DNA of 64,000 bases from assembly GCF_910592395.1 (NCBI RefSeq), contig NC_088325.1, positions 3,439,501 through 3,503,500 of the forward strand, read 5' to 3'. The notes beneath the pieces are model-generated. The model saw only the letters and a program-made list of their open reading frames with translations. It was not told where the DNA came from and ran no database searches. Shown piece after piece: positions 22,708 to 37,210 of this stretch (position 1 is its first letter; each line of letters opens with the position of its first letter). The position numbers and the translations under genes are program-made. The DNA comes from Lineus longissimus. Its lineage: Eukaryota; Nemertea; Pilidiophora; Heteronemertea; Lineidae.

Positions 22708-23219
22708 ATCTTTTTTGATCTTTTCCTGTTTCGTTAGGAAACCATTTTCCTGAAAGTGTTCGATTTGTTGCAATTTGAAAGACTCTGGTGTACAAATTTT
22801 CAGCTCGACACAACTCTGGGGCGGGAAACTTTTTGCACCTGCTGAGTGTATGCCGAGATCGGACTCATCGACAAGCTGAAAGCATATGACACCATCACCT
22901 GCGGTGGTAATGAATGATGAATATGAATAATGAATATTATGTCTGCTTTGGAGAATGCATTGAATGCCCGATAGCACGACTCTAAACGCCTACCAGTGGT
23001 GTCGTGGTACTTGAGTAATCGCCGAGGGGTGACGTGATGACGTCTCCTTGTCAGTCCTTAGCTCCAGAAAGTGCGTGGCGATCGATCTGCACAGAAATGA
23101 TCGCTGTACAGGGGGCTCACTCGGCTCTCGTCCAGTTGGGATTTAGCGTGATAAGTTATTCAGATTGTCTTCCAATCTGATAAGTAATTCAGGGTTTTTC
23201 CTTTTTGTGGGCAATTTGA

Positions 23220-23425
23220 TGCTGGAAACTATTTATGTAAAGTGAAAGGTGACCGTCTCGCCGGGGAATAACCGTGGTGAATATGAAGATGAATTTCACC
23301 AGTCAAATCACAGGAAAGCGAATCTGCGTGCATAGCAACTGCACCACGCCGATGTTTATTTCTATATACCTGTGCCACACGAAAATACAATGAACACGAA
23401 GAGCATAGGCCTTTCAAAATATCAA
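23220..23425. repeat. Dispersed repeat, second member
   Basis: CGATGTTTATTTCTATATACC, ATACAATGAACACGAA and TAGGCCTTTC parallel 21950-22135 and 38110-38262. Confidence 0.5.
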
Positions 23426-23516
23426 ACTCACCCATTGTGAAGGACTGCTTTCGGCTGCGGGTTGGCTCTGATCACTAACTGCAGGGGCGGATTATCAAAC
23501 ATCGGCATGTACTTGC

Positions 23517-23625
23517 CCACTGAAAATCTTTGTACTTATATTTTCCACTTTATACTGAAAATCCTCGTGCTAATATTTCCCACTTTATACTGAAAATCCT
23601 TGTACTAATTTTTTTCCCACTTTAT
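23517..23625. repeat. Short tandem repeat, about 41 bp x 2.6
   Basis: CCACTTTATACTGAAAATCC and TTGTACTAATATTT-like segments follow one another three times with small changes. Confidence 0.7.
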
Positions 23626-26451
23626 CTATATCATAATACTATAAGGCGGCTCGCTAAAGTGCCATTTGGGGGTCGTGTTTCGTCTCGAAATTTTGCACGT
23701 TTGCAGGTGATATGTTATCCTGATGCAACGTCATGTTTATTGTCGGAAATTTACTTCAGCGGAGCAGTAATGAGGGATTTTTAATCGGACACGGTCAATT
23801 CTCCCTATCACTCACGGAAGCCAAGCCATTGCTGTTCAGTTATGCAGGGGATTAATGAATCACCTGCACTCCCTGTGGGGTGACTAACACTACCTGTTGA
23901 ACGGCTGGCTGTAGGGGGATGATTGGAACAGCCTGTACACGTGTTGACCTGCTGAACCAAGGTTAAAGAGGTTGAATAGCGCCTCCAGAAGCAAGCAACA
24001 GCGCCACCCGTAGCAGAAATAAGAACTGCTTAGTGACGTCATGGTTTCCATATACGGCATCTCATTTGCATATTTTTACAACCTTATTTACTACGAGTTA
24101 TAAATATGCCAGTAGCACTTGGATCATGCCGGGCGGCGCTGTCAGGTGTTTCCACTATGGGTTACATAATCGGCTACAAAGAGGCCAGTGTTCTAGTAAA
24201 TGAAGTTAGCAATGATAGCGAAAGAATGTTAGTGTATGTTACGCAGTCAATAGCGATAGTAGTGAGTTGGAGAGAGGAGAAAATGGAAAATGGAGAGAAT
24301 AGTAGTATGGATTTCGAGTCCCAAGAAGAAACTTTGCAAAGTTTTCATCAAACTGATAATCATATTCCTTCCTTCTCTGTCTCCAACAATTAAAAGTTGC
24401 TGCAGTCAACCTGATGCTTTTATCCGCGAGCGAATCGACGAGACAAGCATTTTTCAAGCATCCGAATGGTACCTTACAGATCCGCAAGGGGCGCGTTACC
24501 GAAAATGTTGCAAAAACCAATAACGTGATCGTAAATATTGTCATATTTTTCAAAATGAGAGTATGTAAATGATACGCAGACGGTAAACCAATGAAAGGCC
24601 AGTATCTATTGAACCTTACAAGTGATTTGGGGGCCTTGAAACTCCTTATATTTATCAATGAAACCTTATTCCCGCCTAAGGTTTTGACCGGGCCGTCCAA
24701 AACTCCCCATTTTTTGGCGGGCCATTCCCTTTAATGTTATTTTCAATCCACGATTGTAGGTCACCTGATCTTCGAGATTTCGCGGGAAAGAAATTGTAAA
24801 CAAACGCATGTGTGCAGTTCAAATGTAAACAAAAATGTATTTTGATACTTTTGGTTGCTGGACTTGGGTTTTCCCCGCAGTAAGGAGCTGGGGTCAAATT
24901 GATGGTCTATCGTATATTGGTACTGTATTAGCCAGAGCTAGCCCTTGATTATGAAGGGATTTTCAAATTAAGGTTACAATGGTATGTTTATGTGCTCACC
25001 ACAGCTTTCAAAACTTGATGTATCTGAAGAGGCACTCTGAACTTGGCATGGCCTTATCAAGGAGCTGCTCACGGTGCTGAACTTCTAGCTTGCCTGTCGA
25101 CTAAGTGCCTTGCCCGAGATCATGCTACATGTAGGAGGAGCACGCATTTTAAAGTTTTAGTAGTGATAGTGCAATTGGTCCGAGCCATTTGGAGGCCGAC
25201 ATGTGAAGGCCTATCTGGGTTCTCCTTCATCTCCGTATAAAAAGGGGCATATTGCTGACTAAGGAACGAGGTATATTCACATTGCCTCATCATTTCATTC
25301 GGACCAATTGATTTACTTTTATATGCACGCATACAGCACGCCACAGGGTCCGAGTCTGTGGACAAATGGTTGGTTTAATTTGTCTCTTCGATATTGCTCC
25401 TTTGATATTGCATTATATTTTCATTGCAATTCAATCTATTCAAGGTATAGCCAATTTGAACCTGCCTGCGCCACGGGTACAATGCTAGTACTGAATATCT
25501 CTGCACATGAGTAAAAAATCCCTTTCCTGGTAATGGTTTATGTTCATCTGGGGTAGTCATTATTTATCAATCAGCCATATGGCGCTCCTACATTATCATC
25601 ATAGGCCCTTTGTTAGCGTGTAGTGAATTCAGTCTCAATCGATCGATGCGGAATATTATATCATTGTAAATTATTATATTATTCATCGTTTATTTGAGTG
25701 TCATCTGTATAGTATAACGGTCAGCCTGGATAGGCCATAGAAGTATAGTTCGTCCCAGTCCAACCTCAACGTGACAGCGCGTAAATCATATACACAATGC
25801 AATGGTGAAGCTACCGACATATCATTCAACTTGAAATCGACTTGCCTCCTGAAAATATCAGGCTGGGAGCTTATTTTATAATTCATATGCGATGTACCCT
25901 GCTCACTGTTCTACTACCTGCTCCCAGAAATTGGCGACATTGCCGGCGCATCAGACCAGTCAGTGTCAAACGCAGTGCAAACTATCAGATTCTCACATTT
26001 AATTCCCGGGAAAATCCATATCCACATTTGGCATCGATATGCAAAGTGTGGACCACGTGCGTTCATTTTCATCACATGACCTGCTAACGCGGATTGGATA
26101 TGAACAGTCTAGCTCATATTAATATCAACACCTATGACTTGTGATATCTCCCAAAACACCAGACCGATTTCAATGTGGTTTGCACAGGGTTGTCACAAAT
26201 CTTGTTTTCGATATGAACATTCTAATCAGTGAAATGCATTATTGTCTTCACTATGTAATCTACCATTTAGAAAAGGTCTAGAACATAACTTTTTTATTTC
26301 AGAAAAAATTCCATAAAAAAATCATTAGTGTTGTAGTACAGCAAGAAGTAATTTAAGTCTTTTGTTGGGTGTTTTCATGTTGATATCTTATCTTGGTTTC
26401 GAGATTTTATGCTTTTTCTGCAAATATGGCACAACCTGCAATAGATACTAT
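23626..26451. other. No gene seen
   Basis: Several ORFs of 60-150 codons on both strands lack homology that I recognise, lack splice support and overlap each other. TTATAAATATG at about 24098 precedes the 95-codon ORF at 24106, but its composition is not protein-like. Confidence 0.35.
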
Positions 26452-26571
26452 GGGTGATATGAATAAAGACTAGCAAATGCTTTTATATCTAAATCTCCAT
26501 GTACATTTACACTAGGCCTTCCTGTACAAAACTGGAGTAAAAGCATTTGCTAGTCTTTATTCATATCACCC
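26452..26571. mobile_element. Foldback MITE, family 1 copy 1
   Basis: A 120-bp element with about 35-bp inverted ends (GGGTGATATGAATAAAGACT...AAGCATTTGC). It is flanked by TAT on both sides, a possible 3-bp target duplication. Copies are at 37837-37954 and 44449-44566. Confidence 0.92.
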
Positions 26572-27269
26572 TATTTCTATTGACCTTTGAAATTTGCCCC
26601 AAAACTTCCCGCACCACCTCAGCATGCAGTGTGCCATGTTAGACATGCAGGGCCCTGTGTCAACAAGCAAAGACACGTTTTAATTGGTCATTCCTTTTAG
26701 TATTCCAATTATTGCACAACAATTATTCAAACCTCATTAAATGAAGATCCCATTCATTGGCATACCTTTATTAGTGTTATTGACGCCGTGATGTAACTGG
26801 ACATGTCACTTATTACACTCCTACAGCTGTTGGATAGATGTGTTTTAGCAAGAATCATATCGAACATTATTTGTTAAATCTTGCTGGTAGTGTATAATTT
26901 GGTGGAAATAATTGTGTGTGACCAGTTCCTTGGGAGGGTAGCCGTGCTGTGAGCTACAAAAATCACTTTTTTTATTTCATGAGCCTTTTCAAAAATAAAC
27001 ATGAACCCATGAACTTTGCTTTATGACCATCATTTTTTGGCACTTGCAATTCCATAGAATGTGTTCGATAGTCGTGACAAATGCACATTTTTGCTTATGA
27101 TTTTTATGTTATTTTTAAATCTCTTCCATAACCTTTGATAGCCTAAAGACCCTCAATCCTTCATGTATGAGTTGAGTTGGCCCGGACTGACTGCGTTGCT
27201 GACCATGAGGGGTGTTCTTAAAGGTCATCAGCCGTCCACCGATTTCACTGATTACGTCAGAATGCCTCA
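26572..27269. other. No gene seen
   Basis: AT-rich spacer upstream of MRPL41. Confidence 0.35.
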
Positions 27270-27420
27270 GTCCCCTCCTCCTCCTCCTCTACTCTTCCCT
27301 GCTTCCTTCCGCTCCTCTTCCAACACCCTCTCTTTGCCTGCCCTCGCCCTCCTTCTCCTCCTCCTCTCTCCCTCCTTCCTCCCCATCTCCTCCACTCTCC
27401 ACTTCTCTCCACTTTTATGT
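27270..27420. repeat. Polypyrimidine (CCT-rich) tract
   Basis: About 150 bp, almost all C and T, in blocks of CCTCCTCC and TCTCC. It lies some 300 bp before the MRPL41 start and could form triplex DNA or be a promoter element; a TTACGTCAG (CRE-like) site is at 27253-27261. Confidence 0.8.
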
Positions 27421-27713
27421 AACCGACTTTGATCGTGGTCTTCCTGGGCTCGATGTACAGCGTAGCGGATCGAGGCTATGTAATGGGCTACCGCACGAAT
27501 GGGAGCATTGAAGGTTTGATGTTCTTTACTGGAGACACTCTGCAGGCCAAAACCACGGGCATCGCGATTCACAAAGGCTATCGTATTCCACGGCCAACGA
27601 GGAATTAGTTCACAAAGGTTTATCTGTAATTTGAAGAAAGAGTCACAAAAATGGAATCCAAATTTCTCTCAAAAACCTCCTGATTTCTTTCATTCTGCTT
27701 TCAAAATATCAAC

Positions 27714-27927
27714 ATGAACTATTTAGTTGTCAACCCAACAGTCTTGTGCCGCTGTGGAACAAAAATCTCCCGGTTCTTTTCAACGAGTGGGATTTTATCG
27801 GGAAAGAAAACTCGTATCCCGTACGACATTCGAAGAAGTTATCCACCGACTGGCAAGGACATAAATCCAACAAGAAAGGGTGGCAATGCTGACTATCCAC
27901 AGCTTTATGGACAACATGGCTACAAGT
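27714..27927 (+). CDS. MRPL41: MRPL41 exon 1
   Basis: ATG in CAACATGAAC. It encodes the presequence and a basic, Tyr/Pro-rich linker ending GQHGYK plus one base of Tyr. The donor is GTAATT. The frame stays open to 28142 across the intron, but this is chance read-through into a MITE. Confidence 0.82.
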
Positions 27928-30900
27928 GTAATTACTTAAGATACTGTCTTCCTAACTCAGGCTATTTTATACGGAACGAGTTTAGAATCCCCGATCACAC
28001 CCCAAAAAAAGGTCATCGGTTGACTAACCAAGCACCACTGTTCAATGGATTTAGAGTTGAATGCGATCAAACTACCAAACTACGTCATTTCCGATCGGGG
28101 ATTCTAAAGTTTAGCCTTTTATACTCTAATTCCTTATCGTGACTGTCTTTTCAGATTGAAGCTGTGTCTGTTGACATTGTGACTTTCACATTGTCTCTGG
28201 GGATTACCAAGGTTGTGACGAGGACTTTTTGAGACTGGTCCACATAATATTTGGAGGTCCTTCATATAGTTTTGAAAATGATTTCCTATCAATATGTAAA
28301 GAGCAAGCCCTAGTGAACTCACAATACTGTATGTCCTAGCAGACGATTTTTAAATACATGATGTCCCACACCCGCACTTCAGTGGCGCCGGTGTGAATAA
28401 ATCTACTTGTATCGCATATCATCATCATCATTACCGGCGTCGTAACCCTATTGGATTTTTGCCGGAGGTATGGAGTCCACTATAGGCTACTGTCCACCTA
28501 TGTGGGATCTTTTACTTGCCCTGGCATAGACACTGAGGTACAAGGGACCACGGCTTTTAGTCTCATCCGACAGACCCTCGACTATTTCATACGTTAATGT
28601 ACGTGTTGTGAAGAGCCAGGAATTTTAGTTCCTTGAAAGCCACGCCGGTTCATCCAGAAATACAATCCTGGGTTCTTCCCGGGATCGAACCCGGGCCCTA
28701 TTGCGTGGTAGCCAGCAGTGTTAACCACTAGGCTATGAGGCTCCACATAATTCTCCTCTTCCTCTTATTCTAAAGAGATGATGGTCAGGATGATCGACTT
28801 TGGTCGGTATTAGGAGAACTCGTAAAATACACTTCGCCATGGTCTCACTTCCTGAAAAAATCAACTTAAAAATGGCCACCATTCTTCTTCATTTCAGATG
28901 GAAAAACCCCTCAACCCACTGGATATGAACGTCGGCGATTCCAGTATCACAATGTTGCCGAGATGATCCCAGAGTTTGTTGTGCCTGATTTAAAAGATTT
29001 CCATGTAAGTTGGCACTGTTTGCATATTGGTCCATCTCAGTTGGCACTGATTGTTTATTTGCCCAGGTAAGTTTGGACTGATAGTTTATAGTCGTACTTC
29101 CACCTATCAAATCCCCGTGTCTTTTGCGCTTACACCTATGAATTGCTGTGTCTAAATAGACGCGTGTGTCAAATCCCCGTGTCTATTAGCCCCATCGAGC
29201 TCGATGGGGCTAATCGGGGGCTAATTTAGACCCGTGTTCAACACAGGTTTTTTTATAGGTGGAATCTGAATAGCCCCGGCAATTGCAAGTTCTAAGACCC
29301 GGCGACAGATGGCGCGGTGTAGTTGCCTCGGTATTGCGCACGCGAAATTCTCCTCCAACGGGAAAGAAACACAGGAGAGCTCCCTACCTACAGCGCACCT
29401 GTCGCCAGGGCTATTAACCATTATCTAACACCACTGATAGGTGTAAGTGCGCCCCGGGTTTTTTGACACACGGCGAAGACACGGGTCTTGAAAAAACACG
29501 GGGTTTTATGATAGGTGGAACTACGACTTCTATGTCTGCACAGAACGTACAGATAACTATCTTAGACTGTGGGTTTTTTCTGTCAAATCTGACTCTGCCC
29601 TTTGATAAAATATCAAAATTAGGCCTGAGACGGATTTAGATTGTTGGTGTCCATATCAGGCGGTGGCAATACAATTTGAAGCTTCTCTATGCCAATGCAA
29701 ATTGTGCTATCATGGCCTCGAACCAGTATCAGGCTATGCCGATGCTAGGCTGATTGAATTGAATTGAATTGAAATTAACACTTGTATACCGCAAAATCCA
29801 AAATGAATTTGTTCTAATGCGTTGCTTCAAAATGACGTCTGAACAGATGGGTTTTTAGCCCACGTCTGAAAATGGAAACAGTCTTAACCTTTTGAATATC
29901 ATCACTGGGTTCGATCCCAAGTCTGGTCGCCTGCACAAGGAAGCTCCTGCCACCGTACATCTCCAGGTGATACGCGAGGATCTTCAGGAGACAGTTGTCT
30001 TCAGACCTCAAGGATCACCCGGGGTTGAAGAATGGGAGGAGCTCAGATATGTCAGCAGGGGCAAGTCCGTTTCTTGCTTTGTATATAAGTAGTATACCTG
30101 GGGATCCTCAGGAGACAGTTGTCTTCAGACCTCAAGGATCACCCGGGGTCGAACAATGGGAGGAGCTCAAATATATAAGCAGGGACAAGTCCGTTTCTTG
30201 CTTTGTAGATGAGTAGTTTACCTGGGGATCCTCAGGAGACAGTTGTCGTCAGACCTCAAGGATCACCCGGGGTCGAACAATGGGAGGAGCTCAAATATAT
30301 AAGCAGGGACAAGTCCGTTTCTTGCTTTGTAGATGAGTAGTTTACCTGGGGATCCTCAGGAGACAGTTGTCGTCAGACCTCAAGGATCACCCGGGGTCGA
30401 AGAATGGGAGGAGCTCAGATATGTAAGCAGGGACAAGTCCGTTTCTTGCTTTGTATATGAGTAGCATTGTCTTGAACTCTATACATTTACGGCTCGGTAA
30501 CCAGTGGAGACTTCACAGCACGGGGCAATATGTCCGTGTTCAGTGTCCCTGTCAGGTCTTTTGTCACACGTGCTGCATGATTCTGCACCTTATGTAGCTT
30601 GTCAAGAACATCTGCACCAAGAAGTAGGCTGTTACAGTTATCCAGTCTAGACATGACAGTTGATTGCACTAGAAGGGTTGCTGAGACGGGTTCTCTGGCC
30701 ATGATACTGGGACTGATACTATGGGCGGTTATTACCGCAAATAAAGACAAACCAAAGCAAAGACACTTGTGTAGCATATCAAGGACATGTAGATTGATAC
30801 TCCTATGTGTGCCACATCAAAGACATCTGGAATGCATGTTTTGTTTTTGTTTGATACAGCATAGATAAAACTAGACCGCAACCTCTCTGGGATGGACAGT

Positions 30901-32243
30901 TGTTTTCATGAGCCATACACAGCACAGATAAGACATGAAGGCAATACCTCTCTGGACCATACACCACGTCAAAGATAACGATGCGAAGTCAACAGGCGGC
31001 GCCACCGTCTTGGAAAAAGTAGAAAGTTGAAGGAGGTTGACACAGTTTTCTAACTTATCTCTATCCATGGTTATGATATACGGTACTAGTATGATTGATG
31101 ATGTTGAAAAGAAAGGGGATCTCAAAATACGACAGTCTGCTACGAATAGATGCAATAGTGACATAACAACACATGTGCATTTTCCCGCTAGTCGCTTCTA
31201 TCAACATGAAATGGCCAGGGCCATTGTGCTCACCTCATGTGGAGGAAAGATGGATAAAGAGCATGGTATTGTGTCATGTAGTGTTAGGTTTGATGTAGGT
31301 CCAAGCAATTACAATTTCCCCAAAATGGCCAATTTACAGTACATTCGACCTCGGTGACCTTGAAAAGTAGGTCAAATCAAAGAAGACCCGGGTGACACAT
31401 TGAATGGTTGTTAGAATTAGATGTACCTATGATATAAAATTGGTGCCAATCGGGCAAGTCATTACTAGGAATAATGGCATTTTGAAGAATTTCGGATTTG
31501 GCCCCTCCCTGGAGGCCAAACGGCAAATCAGATCGCACCAAACTTCGGTACCTGAGATCACCTGACCAAGGGGTACAAGTGTACTTAATTTGTGATTAAT
31601 AGTCATTGCAGCTAAGAAACGTGCCATAGTTACGGCCTGACGGCGAATTTACGCCATTTGACCTCTGTGACCTTGACAAGAAGGTCAAATTAAAAACCTG
31701 TGTGACATATACTGTATGGTGGTTAGATGTACCCATGATATCAAATTGGTGGCAATCGGGCAAGAAGTTAAGGAATAATCACATTTTTAAGGTTTTTGGA
31801 TTTTGCCCCCTGGTGGTCAAGTGGTGAATCATATTGGACCAAACTTCGGTCCCTGAGATCACCTGACTAAGGGGTAAATGTGTACCAAATTTGGTATCAA
31901 TAGTCATTGCAGTTTAGAAACGTGCCATCGTTACATCCTAACGGCCAATTTACACCATTTGACCTCTGTGACCTTGAAAAGGAGGTCAAATCAAAAACCC
32001 GGAGGATATATGATGCACCTTTGCTAGAAGTACCTACCATATTTTTTTCAAAATTTCCCGACTACTATTAAGGGAGATATTGCATATTTTCACTTTTAAC
32101 GTTTGGCCCCCTGGTGGCCAAACCATGAAACGAATCGAACCGAAACTTGGTCTCCAAGGTGTCATTACATAAGGGTACATGTGTACCAAGTTTCAACTCA
32201 ATAGCTCTAACAGTTACGAAACGTGCCCTGCTAACGGACGACG

Positions 32244-32284
<41 letters not shown>

Positions 32285-35200
32285 ACGACGGAAGCCACGG
32301 TATGGGATAAGCTCACCTCTGCTAAGAGGTGAGCTAAAAATTGTGAATTTCCTAATTCTTTTGAAAATCTTCGTAAAATAAACGGGCAGTAAAATTTTGC
32401 AGTAAACATAAAAATGCAATTTTGCTTCATGAAAGTGACAACATGTACTATTTTTTTTTACTTGCAAAGTTATTCATCTATCACCTCAACCCACACTTGC
32501 TTTTTGAAACCTGGTTAGAAATAAAGGAATAAAGAAATAAATAAATGCCATTTTGACTCGGCTGTACTGTGTGAAGTAAGGTGTAGGGTCAAGCGTTTTA
32601 AAGACATTTCTAGAGAAGCTCAAGATGCTGGATGCTACAGAACTCCAATTTAAGCAAACAAATGTGCAAACAATTATTTAGTTTCAAACAATTCATGAGT
32701 GATATTGTGAAAGATCTGTATAATTGGTGTTTGTCCAATGCCAATTCTGTAGAATGAATGAATTGAAAGTGCCATTAATTTCAAGTAACAATAGCACATC
32801 ACAGACTTTTCATTTCATTAAGACATGATACGTATCGCAAAGCTTGCAACGAAATTTGCAAGTCTGCGAGGTCGATCACATGCGCCTGTGACAAAATCTG
32901 ATATCACTGCGTTACATTATAAATATATGAAACGGTCAGGGGCATTGTGCTCACCTGAGATCACCTTTTATGTTTTTACTAAGCAGTGACATTATATTGA
33001 TTTGCTCTGTGATACAAATTGAGTGATAGTCAGCACTGTCTCCTTAGTTCATATACTTTCATTGTCTAAGTGTGTGTACAGGCACACTCTTATTTAAACT
33101 GATACAATTTTTAAGTATTATTATCTCATGATAAATAAGAACATCAAACATTTGATAAAGAGCGCTGAACTTATTTTTTCAATTGTCGATAGACCTGATA
33201 GAATAAGGCCACTTCGAGAGGGAGAGATACAATTTATTACCTTTTAAATGCATTTTTACAGATAATTAATCAATTGTGATCTGTTCATGCAGAAAAGTTA
33301 TCGTCCAAACAGAAATAATGTGGTTTAAAATGAACTCAAAATAGGGTTGAAGAAATACACAGTGTATTGATCTCCATGGATGCAATTGGAAGGCCTGGCC
33401 ACAGTAACATCCACTTGGCTAATTTGTGCCATTTGACCGCTGTGACAGTGAAAGATACAGATGATAGCTTTATAAAGCATGAGGCAGACGAGTGACTTAA
33501 AGGGACAACTTGGGCGTGGTCGTTACCTGGCCAGGAGGATAATGACTCTACTTTACACCATGCGCCGCCACCAGTAGTATCCCAAAATGCTTAGTTCTAA
33601 TAATGATTTTGGACGGTGTTGCGAAGCAGTTTTGGACATGGCATGTGAATTTCAGGCAGGCTTATGGTAACACCCTGTTTTAGTGCATTGTTTATTGCAG
33701 CTCAATAACTTTTCAATCATCCTGTTTGGAGAAGTCATGGTCCTGCTGGAAGCCATTTTGTATGAAAAACCAACATATCTCATACAAAGTTGTCCCTTTA
33801 AAACAGCAGCTATCTGCAGATCACTGCTGTGTGCAACTAAAACAATCTCCCATCTGTTGGTAAAACCAAGTATGGCTCTATACTTGGTAAAACCAGTAAT
33901 CCTTGAGCTGGATTTTGATTCGCAGGTCGCTGTTACCTGTTAGAGGTCGCGAAGACCACGGCAAACGAGTGATTATTGTTGCATGCAATTTAAATTGCAG
34001 GTACATGTAGCAGCAAGTTAAATTGCTTGTTCACGTTAGCTTCTAAATAACATGCCACAGATATACCCTAATGGCCGATTTACACCATTTGTCCTCTGTG
34101 ACCTTGAAAAGTGGGTCAAATCAAAAGGTGAGTGGTGCACTTTATGGCAATAGTTCGTCTTGTATATTCTTCGGCTAGTGTGGTCATCCAAAGATTTTGA
34201 CTATAAGCCGATTAAGGAGTGTACGTCAATCTACAGCAGCTTATAATTAGTTTGTGGCCTAGCTCACTTGTTCAATCAACATGAAATGATCAGACAGCAA
34301 CAGAATTGGCATTGAACATTTTATGTTATTCTAAATGCATGTTTGGACACACCGCTATTAACTAAATAAAGCAAGACTGATTCTGAGATATTTCTCTTCA
34401 TTCACTAAATTCATAGTAATAGTCAGGTCTGATTCACTTTACCAACATTAAGCCGTCCTTATTTTCAAGAGCCAATTGAAAATCCATACAACAAAAAGAA
34501 GTACACATTCAATGTAAAGAAAAAAATTCATTTATAAAATAGATCAAAACAACTAATCAGGAACAGTTCTACTTGAATCTGATGAAGAATTAACCTGTTC
34601 AATGTTTTTAACATCATAATACTAGGTGACACAAAAACGGTTTCCTACTTTTGACTTTTAAAAACTTCAAAAAGATCAATCTCATATTTACCTAATTTCT
34701 GCCAGATGCAACTGAGATCAGAACTTTTTGTTCCTAATTTGTTTGACGTTATTGCGAGCATTAGTTATTGCAGAATAGGCATTTACACTTTGCAACCATT
34801 TTACGTCAGAGCAGGTTGGCAAAATAAGGTGCAATTGGTCACATGTCAACCTCTTACACGACAGTAACAATCATTCAAGCCATGATTGTTTTGTACAGGG
34901 TGAATCATAGAGGTCTTGATGAATCTCACAAAAGGAAGCAAACCTCAGTGCCACATTACCCACTAAACATCAAAACAGTCGCTCGTAGATTACTACTGTC
35001 TTCTTAGAGTTGGACGACCAATCAGATTGAACTAAACCAGACCGGGCACGAAAATCACCAAAAGTTTATAAGTTTTTTGGCATTACGCTAAACCAATTAA
35101 TGCACATAATGAAATTAAACAAATAAGGATCGAAAAGTGTTTCAGCTGTACATTTGAATTATTCAAAGTAAGAAGTACTTAATATTTCGTGTGTCACCTA

Positions 35201-37172
35201 GTATAAAAATAGAAAATCCAGAATCATATGTTAACTTGAAGGACAGAAGCAATTTTCAGAGGAATCTGCTTACAATCAGACCAGACATTTCACTCTACAA
35301 ATTAGGGGTAGGTCGTTTTTCAAAACTAAACTTCCAAAAACTTGGTGTCAAGCTGAATAAGACTATGACCAGATGGCAGTAACATGACTCACACCAAGTT
35401 AGAGCCCAGGATAAACCTCTAATTTTGCCAGGCTTTTTATTTTTGTAAATCAACTCAATTTGAAAGCAACATTTTCATCTTCAATTTCAAGAAGAAAAAA
35501 ATCCAATAAATACACCTTTTTTGAAGAAACTGAAAGAAACTACATAATCAGCTCCAAAAATGTTGAGAAAAAGATATTTGTTTCTTCAAATCATAAAAAT
35601 GAATATGTTCCACTACCAAAATTCAGCGGATCACAGTAGATTTTTTGGAACAAGCGGGTCGTCAAGTACGAGAATTCATTCATCTCAAGGATTTTTTTAA
35701 TGAAATTTGCTCTAGTCCTCCTTATGAGTTAAAAAGCACCTAGGGTTTATAAAGCACCGGTATGTATCAGTGTTGCACCACATTGCTATGATTTACCTTC
35801 AACTGAACCAGACAGGCGCTGGAGATTTGAAGTTGGAAGCTCTTGGAAGGCTATATTTTAGGACAATTTTGATTTGTTGAGTATTCTGTATGGTGACAGG
35901 TATGGAAACAAACTTTAATGCAGTCGTCCCGAAATGCAATAAAAAATGGACCAAAATCAGTGTCCTTATAGAGAGGATGTCCTGCTCATAGAGGTGACCA
36001 CTAAGAGAAGCTTCATTGTGGTTATTTTGATTAAGAACCAACATGAGACCAATAAGAATATTTATTATAAGAAGCCGTTATCAAGAAATAATAACTGGTC
36101 ATGCAATTTCAGCACTTCAATCAATGAAATGGCCAGGGCCATTGTGCTCACCTCATGTGGAGGAAAGATGGATAAAGAGCATGGTATTGTGTCATCTAGT
36201 GTTAGGTTTGATGTAGGTCCAAGCAATTACAATTTCCCCAAAATGGCCAATTTACAGTACATTCGACCTCTGTGACCTTGAAAAGTAGGTCAAATCAAAG
36301 AAGACCCGGGTGACACATTGAATGGTTGTTAGAATCAGATGTACCTATGATATAAAATTGGTGCCAATCGGGCAAGTCATTACTAGGAATAATGGCATTT
36401 TGAAGAATTTCGGATTTGGCCCCCTCCCTGGAGGCCAAACGGCAAATCAGATCGCACCAAACTTCGGTACCTGAGATCACCTGACCAAGGGGTACATGTG
36501 TACTTAATTTGTGATCAATAGTCATTGCAGTTAAGAAACGTGCCATAGTTACGGCCTGACGGCGAATTTACGCCATTTGACCTCTGTGACCTTGACAAGA
36601 AGGTCAAATTAAAAACCTGTGTGACATATACTGTATGGTGGTTAGATGTACCCATGATATCAAATTGGTGGCAATCGGGCAAGAAGTTAAGGAATAATCA
36701 CATTTTTAAGGTTTTTGGATTTTGCCCCCTGGTGGTCAAGTGGTGAATCATATTGGACCAAACTTCGGTCCCTGAGATCACCTGACTAAGGGGTAAATGT
36801 GTACCAAATTTGGTATCAATAGTCATTGCAGTTTAGAAACGTGCCATCGTTACATCCTAACGGCCAATTTACACCATTTGACCTCTGTGACCTTAAAAAG
36901 GAGGTCAAATCAAAAACCCGGAGGATATATGATGCACCTTTGCTAGAAGTACCTACCATATTTTTTTCAAAATTTCCCGACTACTATTAAGGGAGATATT
37001 GCATATTTTCACTTTTAACATTTGGCCCCCTGGTGGCCAAACCATGAAACGAATCGGACCGAAACTTGGTCTCCAAGGTGTCATTACATAAGGGTACATG
37101 TGTACCAAGTTTCAACTCAATAGCTCTAACAGTTACGAAACGTGCCCTGCTAACGGACGACGGACGACGACG

Positions 37173-37210
<38 letters not shown>

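Noticed and set aside
24106-24700. ORFs of 95 (+) and 153 (-) codons on opposite strands
   Set aside because: They overlap each other, match no family I know, and have no convincing splice sites.
27267-27572. Arg/Glu-rich ORF on the minus strand
   Set aside because: It is the translation of the CCT-rich tract.
27928-28142. In-frame extension of MRPL41 exon 1
   Set aside because: It runs into a MITE, and skipping it joins exon 2 in frame with conserved family sequence.
28681-28744. tRNA gene on the minus strand
   Set aside because: A and B boxes are present but the acceptor stem does not pair and a SINE body follows.
32068-32467. Poly-Arg, poly-Ser and poly-Asp ORFs (also at 37098-37359)
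   Set aside because: They are translations of the ACG microsatellite in the dispersed element.
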